The notes under the pieces were generated by a model. The model had not been told where the DNA came from. It saw nothing but the letters and a program-made list of their open reading frames with translations, and made no database searches. Below, one piece after another: positions 46,402-58,887 of a stretch of DNA of 64,000 bases. Each line of letters opens with the position of its first letter. Position 1 is the stretch's first letter. Position numbers and translations under genes: made by a program. Origin of the DNA: Lepus europaeus (taxonomy: Eukaryota > Chordata > Mammalia > Lagomorpha > Leporidae); assembly GCF_033115175.1 (NCBI RefSeq), contig NC_084838.1, positions 46,293,468 through 46,357,467 of the forward strand, written 5' to 3'.

Positions 46402-46738
46402 GGGCCGGCGCCGTGGCTTAACAGGCTAATCCTCTGCCTTGCGATGCCGGCACACTGGGTTCTAGTCCCGGTTGGGGCGCCAGATTCTATCCCGGTTGCC
46501 CCTCTTCCAGGCCAGCTCTCTGCTATGGCCCAGGAAGGCAGTGGAGGATGGCCCAAGTGCTTGGGCCCTGCACCCGCATGGGAGACCAGGAGAAGCACCT
46601 GGCTCCTGGCTTCAGATCAGCGAGATGCGCCGGCAGCAGCGGCCATTGGAGGGTGAACCAACGGCAAAAAGGAAGACCTTTCTCTGTCTCTCTCTCTCAC
46701 TATCCACTCTGCCTGTCAAAATAAATAAATAAATAAAT
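46402..46738 (+). mobile_element. Young CSINE with perfect 16-bp TSD, in the old L1
   Basis: Forward CSINE of the young type: CpG-rich head gggccggcgccgtggc, a duplicated B-box-like region (ggttctagtcccggttgggg, then gattctatcccggttgcccc) and an (AAAT)n tail. The TSD aaaatcatatatttgg is identical at 46386-46401 and 46739-46754. Confidence 0.97.
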
Positions 46739-48680
46739 AAAATCATATATTTGGTCATTTGATAATATCCCATAGATCTCCAACACTGTTTTAATTCATT
46801 TTTTGATCCAATAGATATTTCAAAAGGTCTATCTTCTAGATTGGACATTCTTTCTCCAATCTCAACTAGTCTATTGTTAGTCTTTCCACTGTTTTTTTTT
46901 ATTGAGTACTTCATTTCTAATATTTCTGTTTTGCTCTATTTCAATATCTCTATCTCTTTGCTAAATTTCTTGTTCCTGTCATTTACTGATTTTCTAATTT
47001 CTTTTAACTGATTTCTCTGTATTTTTGAGTAACTGCTGTGTCATTCTGTTGAATTTTTCAATATATTTTGTCAATCTCTGCTTCAGAGTCCAGTATCAGT
47101 GTATTATTGTGTTCCTTTTTGGGAGTTTCGGTTGCCTTCCTTGTTCATGTTTCTTGTGATTTTACATCAAGTTTTGTAATCTGGGGGATGCTTTGTTTCT
47201 ACCTCTTCTGGAGGATGGGTTTTTGTTGATTGTAGGCTTTATTGCTGGAGCTTTGCCCCTGTGTATTGACTTGGTAGAGAGCTTTATCTTTATCTCTAGT
47301 TAGGCTTTGTAGCACAATCTCCCTATGGGTTAATTTCCTATAGTTGATAGTAGCCATCTGGGCTATTCCTGTGGCTCAGTGTGGTCACTGAGATTCCTGT
47401 TCCACAGGTCTCCAGCCATCTCTTGAGGTAAGGAGTGGCATGATGAGCTTTTCAGGTGTTGGGAACCAGCCTCACCGGTGTGATGGGCATGCCTGGCATG
47501 TAGATTCCCAGCCAGTAATCAACTCCAGCATTGGAATGTGAAGCCAGTGCTGACTGCAGGAGCTGAGTGGATTGAGAGACTCCTAGCCCAGGTCTAGAAC
47601 CCCCAGAGTTGTACTGTTGCTGGGTGGAGGTGGCAGGACCTGCAGATGTCTGAGAATTACTTTGCCTCTGTAAGAGCAGGGCAACCTCTCTGTGGCCCCT
47701 CTTTGTGTTCACTTACTGGTTCAGGTTGAGTGCAGCTACCTCAGGCTCAAGCACTGAGTGAGCAACAATACCCAATCTCTGGCAGCTTCCGTAGGAAGGG
47801 TTTGAACTAGGAATTCTGAGCTGCATGCTGTATCTGAGCTAAGCACAGATTCTGTAGGCCAAAGAGCCCAGCTAACCATAAGATTGTAATGTGTTAAGAT
47901 TAGCACAAAGAGCTCTGTTTGGAGTCCTGGATATTGAGTTTTTTCTGGGGTAGGCAGAGTGCCTACAGAGTGTATGAGCTCCAGGAATGTGTACTGGAGC
48001 TACATTATTTGTGAGTGGGACAAGTCTAGAATGACACCTGGGATGGGTATGGTGGAGCATGTCTGGCTGTAGTCATTCAGGGGAGGAGATATTGGAGCCC
48101 ACTGATGTGTTTGGATTCCCACCTTTTCCTTGTGCCAAGGTGAACTAGCTGATGCACAGCTCAGAGTGAGCTCATTGTGTAAGCACACTTTACCTGTCCT
48201 GATGTGCACACTATCCACTCTATAAAGTGCCCTCTGACCCCACTGAGAGAGCGGTCCTTAGTGTTCAGGGAGCTCTGAGCCTACACGGTCTGAGCAAGTG
48301 CATGGGAATCTAGCTACAAACTGAATTTTCAAGTGGTCAGGGGAGGGCTATCCTAGCTTTTTTGTCTGTGCTGTCTGCCAAGTAGCACAGAGAACTTTGT
48401 AGGCATGGGCTTCAGGCCTGTAGCTACTGTGCTGAGCCTAGCTGGACCCACAGGGCTCAGATTTCCCTGTGAAAATGCAAGAATGCTTGAATGTTCTGGA
48501 AAAAGACAGGCAAGATCCTCTTGTGAGTGTCTCTCTTATCACAATGTACCTTCACACCATTATCCCTGCTCTGAGGGGGGGTAGAGTTCATCATATGGGT
48601 TCCTGCCCTGAAGTCAGAGAGTACCAAAATTTCTAGGGAGGTAAAAGCACAATGCTTTTATGGAGGATTAAAAGTTGAGG

Positions 48681-49011
48681 AGGGGGCTGGTGCCGTGGCG
48701 CAGTAGCTTAATTCACCTGCAGCGCTGGCATCCCACATGGGCACTGGTTCTAGTCCCGGCTGCTCCTCTTCTAGTCCAGCTCTCTGCTGTGGCCTGGGAT
48801 AGCAGTAGAGGATGGCCCAAGTGCTTGGGCCCCTGCACCTGCATGGGAGACCAGGAAGAGGCACCTGGTTCCTGGCTTTGGATCAGTGCAGCTCCGGCCG
48901 TTGCGGCCATTTGGGGAGTGAACCGACAGAAAAAAGACCTTTGTCTCTGTCTGTCTGTCTGACTGTCTCTCTTTCGGTCTGTAACTCTACCTGTCAAATA
49001 ACTTTAAAAAA
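48681..49011 (+). mobile_element. CSINE in L1 5'UTR region
   Basis: Forward C-repeat SINE with head gggctggtgccgtggcgcag and tail taactttaaaaaaaa. Flanked by aaaagttgagg at 48670-48680 and 49012-49022. Confidence 0.94.
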
Positions 49012-49090
49012 AAAAGTTGAGGTGAGGAGGGATATTCTTGACAGCTCTGAACTCCCTTCCAGGAATGCTTAAATATTTTACTGAAAGTGT

Positions 49091-50600
49091 CCAATTTTGA
49101 ACCTCTCTGCAACACCCAATCTATCCTTATATTATCTGATAGTCACTGAACCATAAATACACTCTCTATTTAAATGTCCTTAATGACTTGGATTAGCCAC
49201 TGTATGTAAACTCATGCCCTCCTCATGAAATGGAATCACAGCTATAGATTTTTGGATCTGAAAAATACTTCGACTATTATTCATTTTAGTTTTTTCCTCA
49301 AGTAACAAAATGGAGACTGAGAGAAGTTAAGCAAACTATCCTAAGTCATAGAGTGTATTAGGGAGAAAGTAGTAACCACAGTGACATTATTTAATTTCTT
49401 CTTGACCGTGGACCATCCCAAGAGAGTTAGGAGGATAGGATGCTCTTTCATTTGACATGGAAACAATATCTGAAATACCACATTCCATACCACCCTGTTG
49501 CTTGAAATTGTAATTTTCCTCTTTTATATTTAAGCATTTTTCAAACCATACGTCCCTGACTGTATTATAAGTTTCCTGAAGATAGAGGTCATGGCTCGCA
49601 TTTCTTTGTATTTTTACCATATTTTAAGATTCTAAGTAAAAGGGCAGATTGTTTTGATTCTAAACCTTGTCAGGAACACTGAACCTCTGCTTCTCTTTCA
49701 GCTCAGTGAATCCATTGACATTCACTGTAGAAGATTTAGGGAGAGAAAATCATTGGAAGTGACCAGAAGCAAACAAAGATAATGGGTTTTGTTTGTGTAT
49801 GTTCTTGCTGTTGGATATATTTTAAGATGTGTGTAAGAAGTAGGTGGTCAAAGGAATCATCTAAAAGTTTCCATTTAGCTGGCATTACTCAGGTTTAATA
49901 TGTTTCAGGCAAAACTATTAAAGAAATTCATGACAATAGAGAAAATCTATTGAAAGTATGAAAGTATGTTTGGACAGATAGCAGGGAGTGTCCAGAGGCT
50001 AAACATTGGAATGAATGGCTTCAATTACTTAAACACAGAAGAAAGGTTAGAAATAAGAAAACTAATTTCCTTTTCATTAAAGATTCTAGATCTAATTTCC
50101 TTTTTCCCTTCCTGTGTATTTGGAAAGAGGATATAGCTTTTATTTCTATGACAGAACTGTTTAACACTTTCTCACTGGCAGCCTGGTGTTTAGATTTGAC
50201 CACCATAGATTTAAAAAGCTATAACAACCTATTTTTCCATGAAAATAGAAAAATTAATTATGTGAATGAAATAAAAATTCCAATATTCACTTGACTTTCA
50301 GAAATTATTAGAGGTGAACATTTGTAACTTACAGTAACTCTTTCATTAATCTCTTCCTCTAGCTATCAAATCTTGTACCTATGCAACGTTTAAGATCTTC
50401 CTCAATACATTAAACTCCCCTTAAACCCAAACTCTTGCTATTTTGGTTGTGTATATCTCTCTATTCCTTCTTCCAGAATTTTATTATGTAGTTAACAAAG
50501 TCTCTCTGCCAAAATCCTTGCCTCTCATCCACTGACCTCTATAATTTGATGTAGGCACATTCTCCAAGTTTTTCTGTGAGAGAAGGATAAGGACAGATAA
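49091..50600. other. Unassigned background
   Basis: No gene recognised. 49,240-49,375 (caaaatggagactgagagaag, then ttaagcaaactatcctaagtc) resembles an old reverse MIR or a similar ancient repeat, too diverged to name. Confidence 0.35.
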
Positions 50601-53030
50601 GGCAGATTGTGAAAATTATAAGAATATTCAAATACCAACACTTCTTGTGCCAATCTTGTGTATAGCTAGAAATGAAGATGGTAAAGGACTCAAAATGATG
50701 CTATTGATGAAAGAGTAAGGCAGAGGCAGCACCCATAGTGGACAGACAAGTGGATTCGCTCCAAGATAAACACTGTGTGAGCTTTTGTCTCCATTCCCTT
50801 CTGAAACCCAAGTATAATAAGAATAAAGCATAAAGAAATCATAAGCCTCCAAAAAAAAAAAAGTAATCAAGAAAGGAGACAACACCAGATTTAAAATGGC
50901 AAACACAGCTTAAAAGATGGAAAACTGGATGGACTAAGGGTCATCATCTTAGCAGAGCACAGGGTTGAAACAGAAGCATGCCAAAAAAGTAAGAAATATT
51001 TAGCTGCAGAACCCCAGAAAGGCTCAGAAATTAAAGATGTTGAAGGTGAGGAATCAAGGAAGTAACTGAAAACAGAAAAATGGAAGTTGAAAGTCTGCAA
51101 ATGCAGCGATTAGACTCCCAAATCCTCTCTTCCAAATCATGAAGCCAGTTAACTGCCCACACCTCATTTGTCAAAAACTTGAGATTTGATTTCAGAATAA
51201 TTCACCCAGAGAAGTACTGGAAATAGCAGGCTCAGCTGAGACCAAAGGCAAGGTACTTTACAGAAAACAGGATGTAATTATAGCTTACAAATAAGAGATC
51301 ATTAAATAAAAATATACTTATTAGGATGTGAGACCTAATACATCTACCCAACCTGGCCCTTAGAATTCTGCATGTCAAACTTAGATTCCTAGTCAGGAGA
51401 ACATAGGAATCTTTTCCAGAGACTCTAAATAACCCAAAAGAAAAGAACTGCAGGTATGGTCACTTGGGTTTCTCTTGATGGTTTATTGTAGACTGTGCTG
51501 AGCTTTACCACTTGACAGGTTCCATTCACTCTGCCCAAGATTCCAGTCAGCCTTAGAGCTTCTGTCTTAAATACAAGCAGAAGGGAAATATAGACCCAGA
51601 TGGTGGAATACCAGTACAAACAGAAAAGAACAGATGTGGCAGGAAGTAAAAAATAAACAAACAAACTATAGTGTTCTTAACATGATAAGACATGGTAGCT
51701 CTTAAGGTAGAACAGGGCGATATTTAAAAAGAAGAACGAACAATTGTTGCGGGAAAACAACTGGTGAGGTGAGTCTGGATTGCTGCCCTGGTGTCAATAG
51801 CAATTTATGAGACTGGACACAATGGTGAGGGTAGAAGGAATGAAGTTTTGTTTGAGTAAGAAACAGGGAAGGTCCCCACAAAGGGTAGGGACTGATAAAA
51901 AAGAGGCCAAGTCACTGAGGTCTCGCAGTTAGAGGTATTTGTATGTCTTTAATTTGTCATCTCCAAAATGCAAATGTAGTGATTATAGATTAGCTATTGT
52001 GAAGGCAGGGGCCATCTTATTGGAGCCTTTTGCAATTTGTGTTTGTAAAAACCTAAATCTTTGGCAACTATTTGTTACAACATAGCCTATTTTGTTTAGT
52101 GTACACCTGTTGGTTTTTAAAAGGAGCACAGTTTGGACCTGCTGGCAAGGGGCTGTGGGTTGCTGTTAGTCTTCTAGTCAAGGGCTCCCTCATACTCAAA
52201 GAAACATAAAAAGCTCTTGGAAACAAAATATACGATAGTTATAGAATAAAACATTCAGAAAAGGTGCATATGAGAAATGTTACATAAGGAGAATAACCAG
52301 ACCTGCATAGACTATGACTTCCCACTATCACCCCTGAAAGTTAAGGCTTCTAAGGCTATAGCTTGTGGCAGCTTCCTCTAGAGAACAGCCTGTGCAATGG
52401 AACTGCTGCAGTGGAAGTATGGAGGCTCTGGAGAAGATATAAAGACCAGGCTAGTTCTCCTGGAGCTAGTAGAACCTTGGAGAATCCTCAGCAATGGATG
52501 TAGCCACACTTAGGAAGACAAGATTTTTAGTTCTGCATGAGAATTTGGAGTGAAATATTAATAGATTCAAATAAATTTTGCAAACCATGAAATAGAGCAA
52601 TAACTAACTCTAGGAAAGATCAGAATAAAAATAAACTTATACAACATCATATCTTTAAGCTTTAAATATTAACAAAGTCATAATAATAATGACCCATGTT
52701 AGCCAAATTGTGATACAGCTATATAGAGAAGCCAAAGGTGTGTGTTGGAAGAATGGTTTTAAGCATCTAAATCTTTGTATTCCATTTGGTAGATCAATGA
52801 AGAGGAAAAAGAGGAGGAAGGGAAAAAAAGGAAACATTTAAGTCATTCAAAAAGAGGTTATTATCAAAATAAACACAAGATATGAGTAAGCTTGGTAAGA
52901 GGGATGAGACAAGCTATTGTTATTACTGTGTTTTACTTTTAGTGCATTATTACTAAATTATTGTAGCATTATCTGGACTTTAACACAAATGTGTATCACC
53001 TGGATAAAAATAAAATTAAGGATTAGGATT
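50601..53030. other. Unassigned, partly A-rich on the plus strand
   Basis: 50,850-51,430 is A-rich on the plus strand (gaaaacagaaaaatgg, ccaaaagaaaagaactgc) and could be an ancient L1M-type 3' region in plus orientation; I cannot confirm it. The rest shows no gene or recognised element. Confidence 0.3.
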
Positions 53031-53356
53031 TGGGGTCAGTGGTTAAGCTGCTGCATGAGAACCCCGCATCCCATGTCAGAGTGCCTTGCATTGAGTCCAA
53101 ACTCCACTCTTGAATACAACTTCCACTAATGTGTGCCCTACAAGGCACAGGTGATTGCTCAAATAGTTGGGTCCTTGCCACCCACATGGAAGACCAGGTT
53201 GAGTTCTCTGTTCCTTGAAGCCAAGCTATTGTGGGTATTTGGGAAGTGAACCAGCAGATAAAGGATCCCCCCCCGCCTTTTACCTCCCTCCCTTCCTCCT
53301 TTCTTCCCACCATTTCCCCCTCCCTTTCCCTCTCTGCCTTTCAAATAAATAAAATG
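53031..53356 (+). mobile_element. CSINE, old divergent subtype
   Basis: Forward C-repeat relative: ggggtcagtggttaagctgc head, tgggtccttgccacccacatg, gggaagtgaaccagcagata and tail ctttcaaataaataaaatg. It is one of the most diverged copies, with a C run and a pyrimidine tract before the tail. Confidence 0.85.
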
Positions 53357-54071
53357 AATCATTTTGAAGTAAAAGCTAAATGTATATTTATTTCCTAGAA
53401 TTTTTGTGGCCTTAGATTAAGATTTTACCACTTACCTTGAGAAAGTCACTACCTCTTCTGTTATTGCTTTTGTTGGGTTTGATTTTGCTCTTCCTCATAA
53501 AGGAGCTAATACAGGTAAATGAGCTTACCTTAATATTTGACATGAAGCAGTGAGTTCCCCAGCATCTATTTCCCTTTCCCCCTTGAAGGAACTAAGGCAT
53601 ATGTTAGCTGTTTTCAAATATTTGAAGGAGTCTTATGGGAAGAGAGATGCAATTTTGACAGTGGTTTCATGTGATAAAATTATGAAACGGAAAGTCTCAA
53701 GGAAACATATCCAGCTCAGTACACTAGGAATATTATTGAAAACCATGGCATTCCCAGGTGATTGGTGAGTTCTCCCTAACAGAAACAAAGTCAGAAAAAT
53801 CACAAAATCACATGATGGATGAAATACAAAGGTACTGCAAGCACTGGGTAGCTCAAGCTATAGTATTCCAGGTCCTTCCTTCCTGTGTAGACTGACACTG
53901 CTGTGCCTGGCTTCCACTCCAGTTATGTAAAGACCACAGGGAAGCATGCTGTAACTATTTGAATGGTAGCCACAGAAATTACAAGAGAAAGCAATAGTTG
54001 CAACTGCTGTAAGCACTAAGAAAAAATATAAAAAGTAGAATTGGAATAATCTGAGTCAAACTCTGTTGAAG
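53357..54071. other. Unassigned background
   Basis: No gene recognised. A 72-codon plus-strand frame (53550-53768) has no recognisable domain. Confidence 0.4.
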
Positions 54072-54639
54072 ATTTTTTTTATTGGAATTTTTTTTATTTT
54101 AACAAATATAAATTTCCAAAGTATAGCTTTTAGATTACAGCGGTTCCCCCCCCATAACTTCCCTCCCACCCGCAACCCTCCCATCTCCCGCTCCCTTTCC
54201 CATTCCATTCACATCAAGATTTTCTTTATATACAGAAGATCAGTTTAGTATATATTAAGCAAAGATTTCAACAGTTTGTACCCACACAGAAACACAAAGT
54301 TTAAAGTACTATTTGAGTATTAGTTATAGCATTAATTCACATTGTACAACACATTAAGGACAGAGATCCTACATGGGGAGTAAGTGCACAATGACTTCTG
54401 TTGTTGACTTAACAATTGACACTCTTGTTTATGACGTCAGTAATCACCCAAGGCTCTTGTCATGAGTTGCCAAGGCTATGGCAGCCTTTTGAGTCTGCCG
54501 ACTCTGATCTTATTTAGACAAGGCCATAGTCAAAGTAGAAGTTCTCTCCTCCCTTCAGACAAAGGTACCTCCTTCTTTGATGGCCCCGTTCTTTCCACTG
54601 GGATCTCACTCACAGAGATCTTTCATTTAGGTTTGGTGG

Positions 54640-54670
<31 letters not shown>

Positions 54671-55098
54671 GTTAGAGTGTCTTGGCTTCCCATGCCTAAA
54701 ATACTCTCATGGGCTCTTCAGCCATATCCAAATGCCTTAAGGGCTGATTCTGAGGCCAGAGTGCTATTTAGGACATCTGCCATTTTATGAGTCTGCTGTG
54801 CATCCTGCTTCCCATGTTGGATCGTTCTCTCCTTTTTAATTCTATCAGTTAGTATTAGCAGACACTAGTCTTGTTTATGTGATCCCTTGGACTCTTAATC
54901 CTATCATTATGATCAATTGTGAACTGAAACTGATCACTTGGACTAGTGAGGTGACATTGGTACATGCAACCTTGATGGGATTGTATTGGAATCCCCTGGC
55001 ACATTTCTAACTCCACCAATTGGGGCAAGTCAGCTTGAGCATGTCCCAAATTATATATCTCCTCCCTCTCTTATTCCCACTCTTATATTTAACAGAGA
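54072..55098 (-). mobile_element. L1 3'UTR, 5'-truncated
   Basis: Minus-strand L1 made only of 3'UTR. The left end carries the lagomorph terminus aaatataaatttccaaagta, then a C-rich stretch. The middle holds tatgacgtcagtaatcaccc and a (TTTTG)n repeat, and the right end tcccactcttatatttaaca. It shares its terminus with 25,451 but is longer and less decayed. No ORF2 sequence is present. Confidence 0.82.
54639..54670. repeat. (TTTTG)n microsatellite
   Basis: About six TTTTG units inside the L1 3'UTR. Confidence 0.9.
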
Positions 55099-55100
55099 TA

Positions 55101-55140
55101 ACTAACATCATGAAAAAATTTCTAACATCATGAAAAAATT
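55101..55140. repeat. Tandem duplication of a 20-bp unit
   Basis: ctaacatcatgaaaaaatt is repeated back to back (55102-55120, 55122-55140), differing only in the base before each copy. It lies at the 5' edge of the L1 fragment. Confidence 0.92.
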
Positions 55141-55775
55141 CAAGGACCTAACAGGTAGTAAGGATAAGGTTGTGACTTCTCATTTGAAAGCAGAGTGTCT
55201 CTCCTGGGTAAGGACTAACTCATGGTTTGCTCTGCTATGAATTCCACCTGTAAGCAGCCCCTGACTTGTAGTTAACTTCTACCCAGGAACACCCTTTCTT
55301 TCTCTGGTCCCTTTCCTTCTAAGGCCTCCAAACCAGTCTCAAACTAGATCCATTTTCTATACGAAGAAAAGGCGAACATAAACAGGACCCAGAAGTGCGA
55401 ATTTCCTTTGTGCCTCTTGCTCTTGTCTTTATTTGTTAACTCTATAAAGGAAACATAAACCCCGAAACAGGTGATAAAATCCTACCCAAGACCACTCTTC
55501 ATTCCCTATGACCAAATCTGCTACCTCCTGTCCCATTTTGCTTCATCCAGGGTCCTTCAACTGTCTACTTCTTGTCACTTACTACCTCTGCAAACATCCC
55601 TCACCTGGGCCTGCTGAAGCCCCCTTCAGAGTAGGAATGTGGCTCAGGATCTTGTGAGAAGGGGTATGGCAAATTTGCCTTCTTGTATTTTGCTCTGCAA
55701 CCTGTTTGAAGATAGGGACAGCCTCTGCAGCCCAGATCCAGCTCTTAGCCACATTTCTTTTGGTACCTATTACCT
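55141..55775. other. Unassigned background
   Basis: No gene or repeat recognised with confidence. Composition is more balanced than average for the window. Confidence 0.35.
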
Positions 55776-55779
55776 TGAC

Positions 55780-56228
55780 AGTTAATGTCAGACTCTTGAA
55801 CATGACACACAAGGCTTTCACAATCTGACCCAGGTGATATTTCCAACCATCTACTCTAATCTTACCCTACCAAACTTCCTTTGTTCAATGTATGCTAAAC
55901 TCTTCTCGCTCCCTATGCTGAGAATGCGCTTCCTCTTTCCCTACCTTCTGGTGCACACTAATTAAGCCAAGTGCAACACCTCTTCCTCTTTTGTGAAACA
56001 TTTCTGTGTTCCCCTCTTCGAACTTTGTGTTCCTAACACTTTTTTCTCATACTTCTATCAGAGCACTTAACACGTGTTACAGTTGATGTCTTTGTGAGTT
56101 TATTTTCTGTACTTGGGCTACCAAATGAAAGCATCCTATTCTTTCTGGTATTCATGTTACCTTGCACACTGTGTGATTTAGAGCAGGAACCCAGTAAATA
56201 CCATTTGAATGACAAAATAAATAAGTGA
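55780..56228 (+). repeat. L2 LINE 3' region
   Basis: Forward L2 in consensus order: caaggctttcacaatctgac, tatgctgagaatgcgcttcc, acacctcttcctcttttgtg, gagcaggaacccagtaaata and a final aatgacaaaataaataagtg. The tail is near-complete but diverged. Confidence 0.7.
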
Positions 56229-57300
56229 ATGGATGAGAATATACACTATAGTGTAAGGCTTTTAAACAACTGATATGAATGATTACTAGTTAAATAAAGA
56301 AGCTTCAGTAGGCATCTTGCACATCTGGACAATTGTAATGCAAAATATTTATTTAGGAGACAAAGATAGTCTCCATCTTGTTGAAATATAAAAGAATTTT
56401 TGTTTCAAAGGAAATTACATTGAAAAAAGTAACTGTGGTACAAGAGACTAAATTTATATATTTGGGGCCATTCTCTTGTCTTTTGCTATTAGAAGAGTGA
56501 AAAAGATTCAAACCAAGTAGTTAGTGCGGCGATGTTTCCAGACAGCTAATAAAGGGGAAGATTAGAGAACTGTATAAAATGGCAGGTGCCTCAGCAGATT
56601 CCCCTTCTTAAACATTAAACCCAGAACAAAGTGATGCTGTTTTCCAAAAAGTGCTTGATGTCAGCTTCAACAGCATGGTGCCATTTTTACTATGGTATTC
56701 ATCTACATTGTATCACAGTTAGAAAACCACACAGAAAAAAAATAAAGCAAGCAACCCTAAGTGCTACAACAGAGACAGTGTCTGAAACAAAATCAGACTC
56801 CTACAAAAAATAAAAAGAAGATATATTTCTCATCAATCACATGTCCTCAGATTATTATGTCTTACCATATAAAGCATCTCAAAGAGTCATCTACTGAAGA
56901 ATTTTATATTTCATGACTCACTTTATCTCAGTCATTCACGGAGCTTGAAACTATTGTAAGATACAAGAGAAGTATATTAGGATGAGCTTTCTCCTTGTAA
57001 CTCATATGACCATAAAGGAACACAGCCATCAATCCCCAAGAGCAAACAAAAGCTACTTCAAATTTTTATCTAATGCACATAATCACAACAAATATTTCTT
57101 CTTCTGGGCCTCCATCACCCAAAAAGCAACTGCAAAACTTTCTCCTATTTGTAGATAAACACAATGCTGAGAACAATTGGGTGATATGGGTAGGTTAGAA
57201 GAGAAGTTTCTATAATAGAGAAAGGTCTGGGATTACAAAGGAAAAGTGAAACTCATCTTGAGCACTGAGCATTGTACTAAAGTGCCTAGTCAAGAATATA
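56229..57300. other. Unassigned background
   Basis: No gene or repeat recognised in about 1.1 kb. Confidence 0.4.
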
Positions 57301-57307
57301 TCATTAT

Positions 57308-57641
57308 TGGGGCCTGCACTATGGTGCAGCAGGTTAAAGCCCTGGCCTGAATGCCGGCATCCCATACGGGTGCTGGTTCAAGTCCCAGATGTCCCACTTC
57401 TGATCCAGCTCCCTGCTAATGCACCTGGGAAAGCAGCAAAAGTTGACCCAAGTCTTTGGGCCCCTGCACCCACGTGGGAGACCTGGAAGAAGCTCCTGGC
57501 TCCTAACTTCAGATGGGCACAGCTCCGGCTGTTGTAGCCATTTGGGGAGTGAAACAGTCAATGGAAGATCCCCCTCCTCTGTTTCTACCCCTCTCTGTAA
57601 CTCTGTCTTTCAAATAAATAAAACAAATATTTAAAAAGAAA
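57308..57641 (+). mobile_element. CSINE
   Basis: Forward C-repeat SINE with head ggggcctgcactatggtgc and tail aataaataaaacaaat. A short imperfect TSD, atcattat / atcattgt, flanks it. Confidence 0.92.
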
Positions 57642-57649
57642 ATCATTGT

Positions 57650-57764
57650 ATATGATTGTCTAATGTAATTAATACAAAGTAACAAATATCACTATGGATA
57701 GTATAAAACATAGATTCAGATAAAACTGAGCTTATGTCTAAAGGACACAATTTAAGATGTTAAT
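57650..57764. other. Short spacer between two same-strand CSINEs
   Basis: AT-rich, with nothing recognised. Confidence 0.4.
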
Positions 57765-57775
57765 ATCTATATCAA

Positions 57776-58098
57776 GCAGCCAGTGCTGTGGCACAGCAGG
57801 TTAAAGTCCTGGCCTGAAGTGCCAGCATCCCATATGGGTGCCAGTTCTAGTCTCAGCTGCTCCTCTTCTGATCCAGCTCTCTGCTATGGCCTGGGAGAAA
57901 AGGAGATGACCCAAGTCCTTGTGCCATTGCACCCACGTGGGAGACACAGAAGCAGCTCTTGCTCTTGGCCTCAGGTCATCGCAGCTCTGGCCGTTGCAGC
58001 CATCTGGGGAGTGAACCAGTGGATGGAAGACCTCTCTCTCTGTCTCTACCTCTCTCTGTAACTGTCTTTCAAACAAATACAATAAATATTTTTTGAAA
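57776..58098 (+). mobile_element. CSINE with perfect 11-bp TSD
   Basis: Forward C-repeat SINE, about 135 bp beyond the previous one and in the same orientation. Head gcagccagtgctgtggcac, tail aaacaaatacaataaat. TSD atctatatcaa at 57765-57775 and 58099-58109. Confidence 0.95.
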
Positions 58099-58109
58099 AT
58101 CTATATCAA

Positions 58110-58880
58110 AGTTCACCAGCTAGTATCAAAGACACTAAAATGTACATTATTTACATGGTATCATGTTAAACATACTTCAGATCTTATGCTTGGGAAATAG
58201 ATCCAAGAGCTCAAGTTCTTTATGAGAGAAGAAACTGAGCTTGGGAGAGTATGCAAAAGTTCCCTCATCATGAATATGTATGAGCATCAGACATAACTGT
58301 GTCTATTTCTGTCATGTTAATTATCATACAATAAACTATTTAAATGTATAATTAACAACCTCAAAGAAATCTAGTGAACATAGAGCGGAAATCTCAGAAA
58401 TTGTTCATGATGACAAAAGTAGGAATATTTTTAAATGTACAGTTTGTTTATAATATAGAATTGTTTTCCAACTGAAATGTGGAAATGAATCTTTTTTTTT
58501 AACAAGCTAGTGCAGATGACTCCATTTGAGTGAAAGGAAAGGTTAACTTACAAACATGTCAAAGGACAAATAACAACATCCTTGTTTTCTACCTTTTATT
58601 CCTATTGGAATTGCTTGAATTAAATGTCTGTTAGTATAACTATCACCTGAAGACTCATGGCCAAATATAGTCTAGAAGTGTGTACTGGATTGGATTCAAA
58701 TCAAATTACAATTAGCAGAAGAGTGGTCCATCCCTCTTTCCAGGTAAATGAATGATGATTCAACGTCATTTCTGCTTTTCTCTCAGGTTGTTCCTCTTCT
58801 AGATTTTCTTATCAATTTTCATCCTTCCTAATAGAGCCTGCTGCATATTTGCCATGTTTTTTTCACTTATTGTTGATCTG
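58110..58880. other. Unassigned AT-rich background
   Basis: Nothing recognised. Confidence 0.4.
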
Positions 58881-58887
58881 GGAGTCA

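Larger units (their letters stand above)
40530..49090 (-). mobile_element. Old near-full-length L1 with five nested insertions
   Basis: Minus-strand L1, 3' end at the left. After a T-rich left edge come 3'UTR/ORF2 end (40,700-41,300), ORF2 past RT (41,310-41,660), the RT catalytic region (about 42,350), N-terminal RT (42,900-43,200), endonuclease (44,410-46,200 in pieces), ORF1-side sequence (46,200-47,150) and a GC-richer 5'UTR (about 47,200-49,090). Inserted in it are an L1 (43310-44406), an LTR (44695-45018) and CSINEs (45757, 46402, 48681). Subtracting these and their TSDs leaves about 6 kb, close to a complete L1. Frames are broken throughout. The outer ends are approximate. Confidence 0.85.

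Noticed and set aside
46402..46480. tRNA-like sequence with A- and B-box-like blocks
   Set aside because: This is the SINE head; it lacks a foldable complete cloverleaf and continues into the SINE body.
47452..47712. Gln/Ser-rich minus-strand frame of 86 codons
   Set aside because: It lies in the L1 5'UTR, which is non-coding in L1s apart from small uncertain frames.
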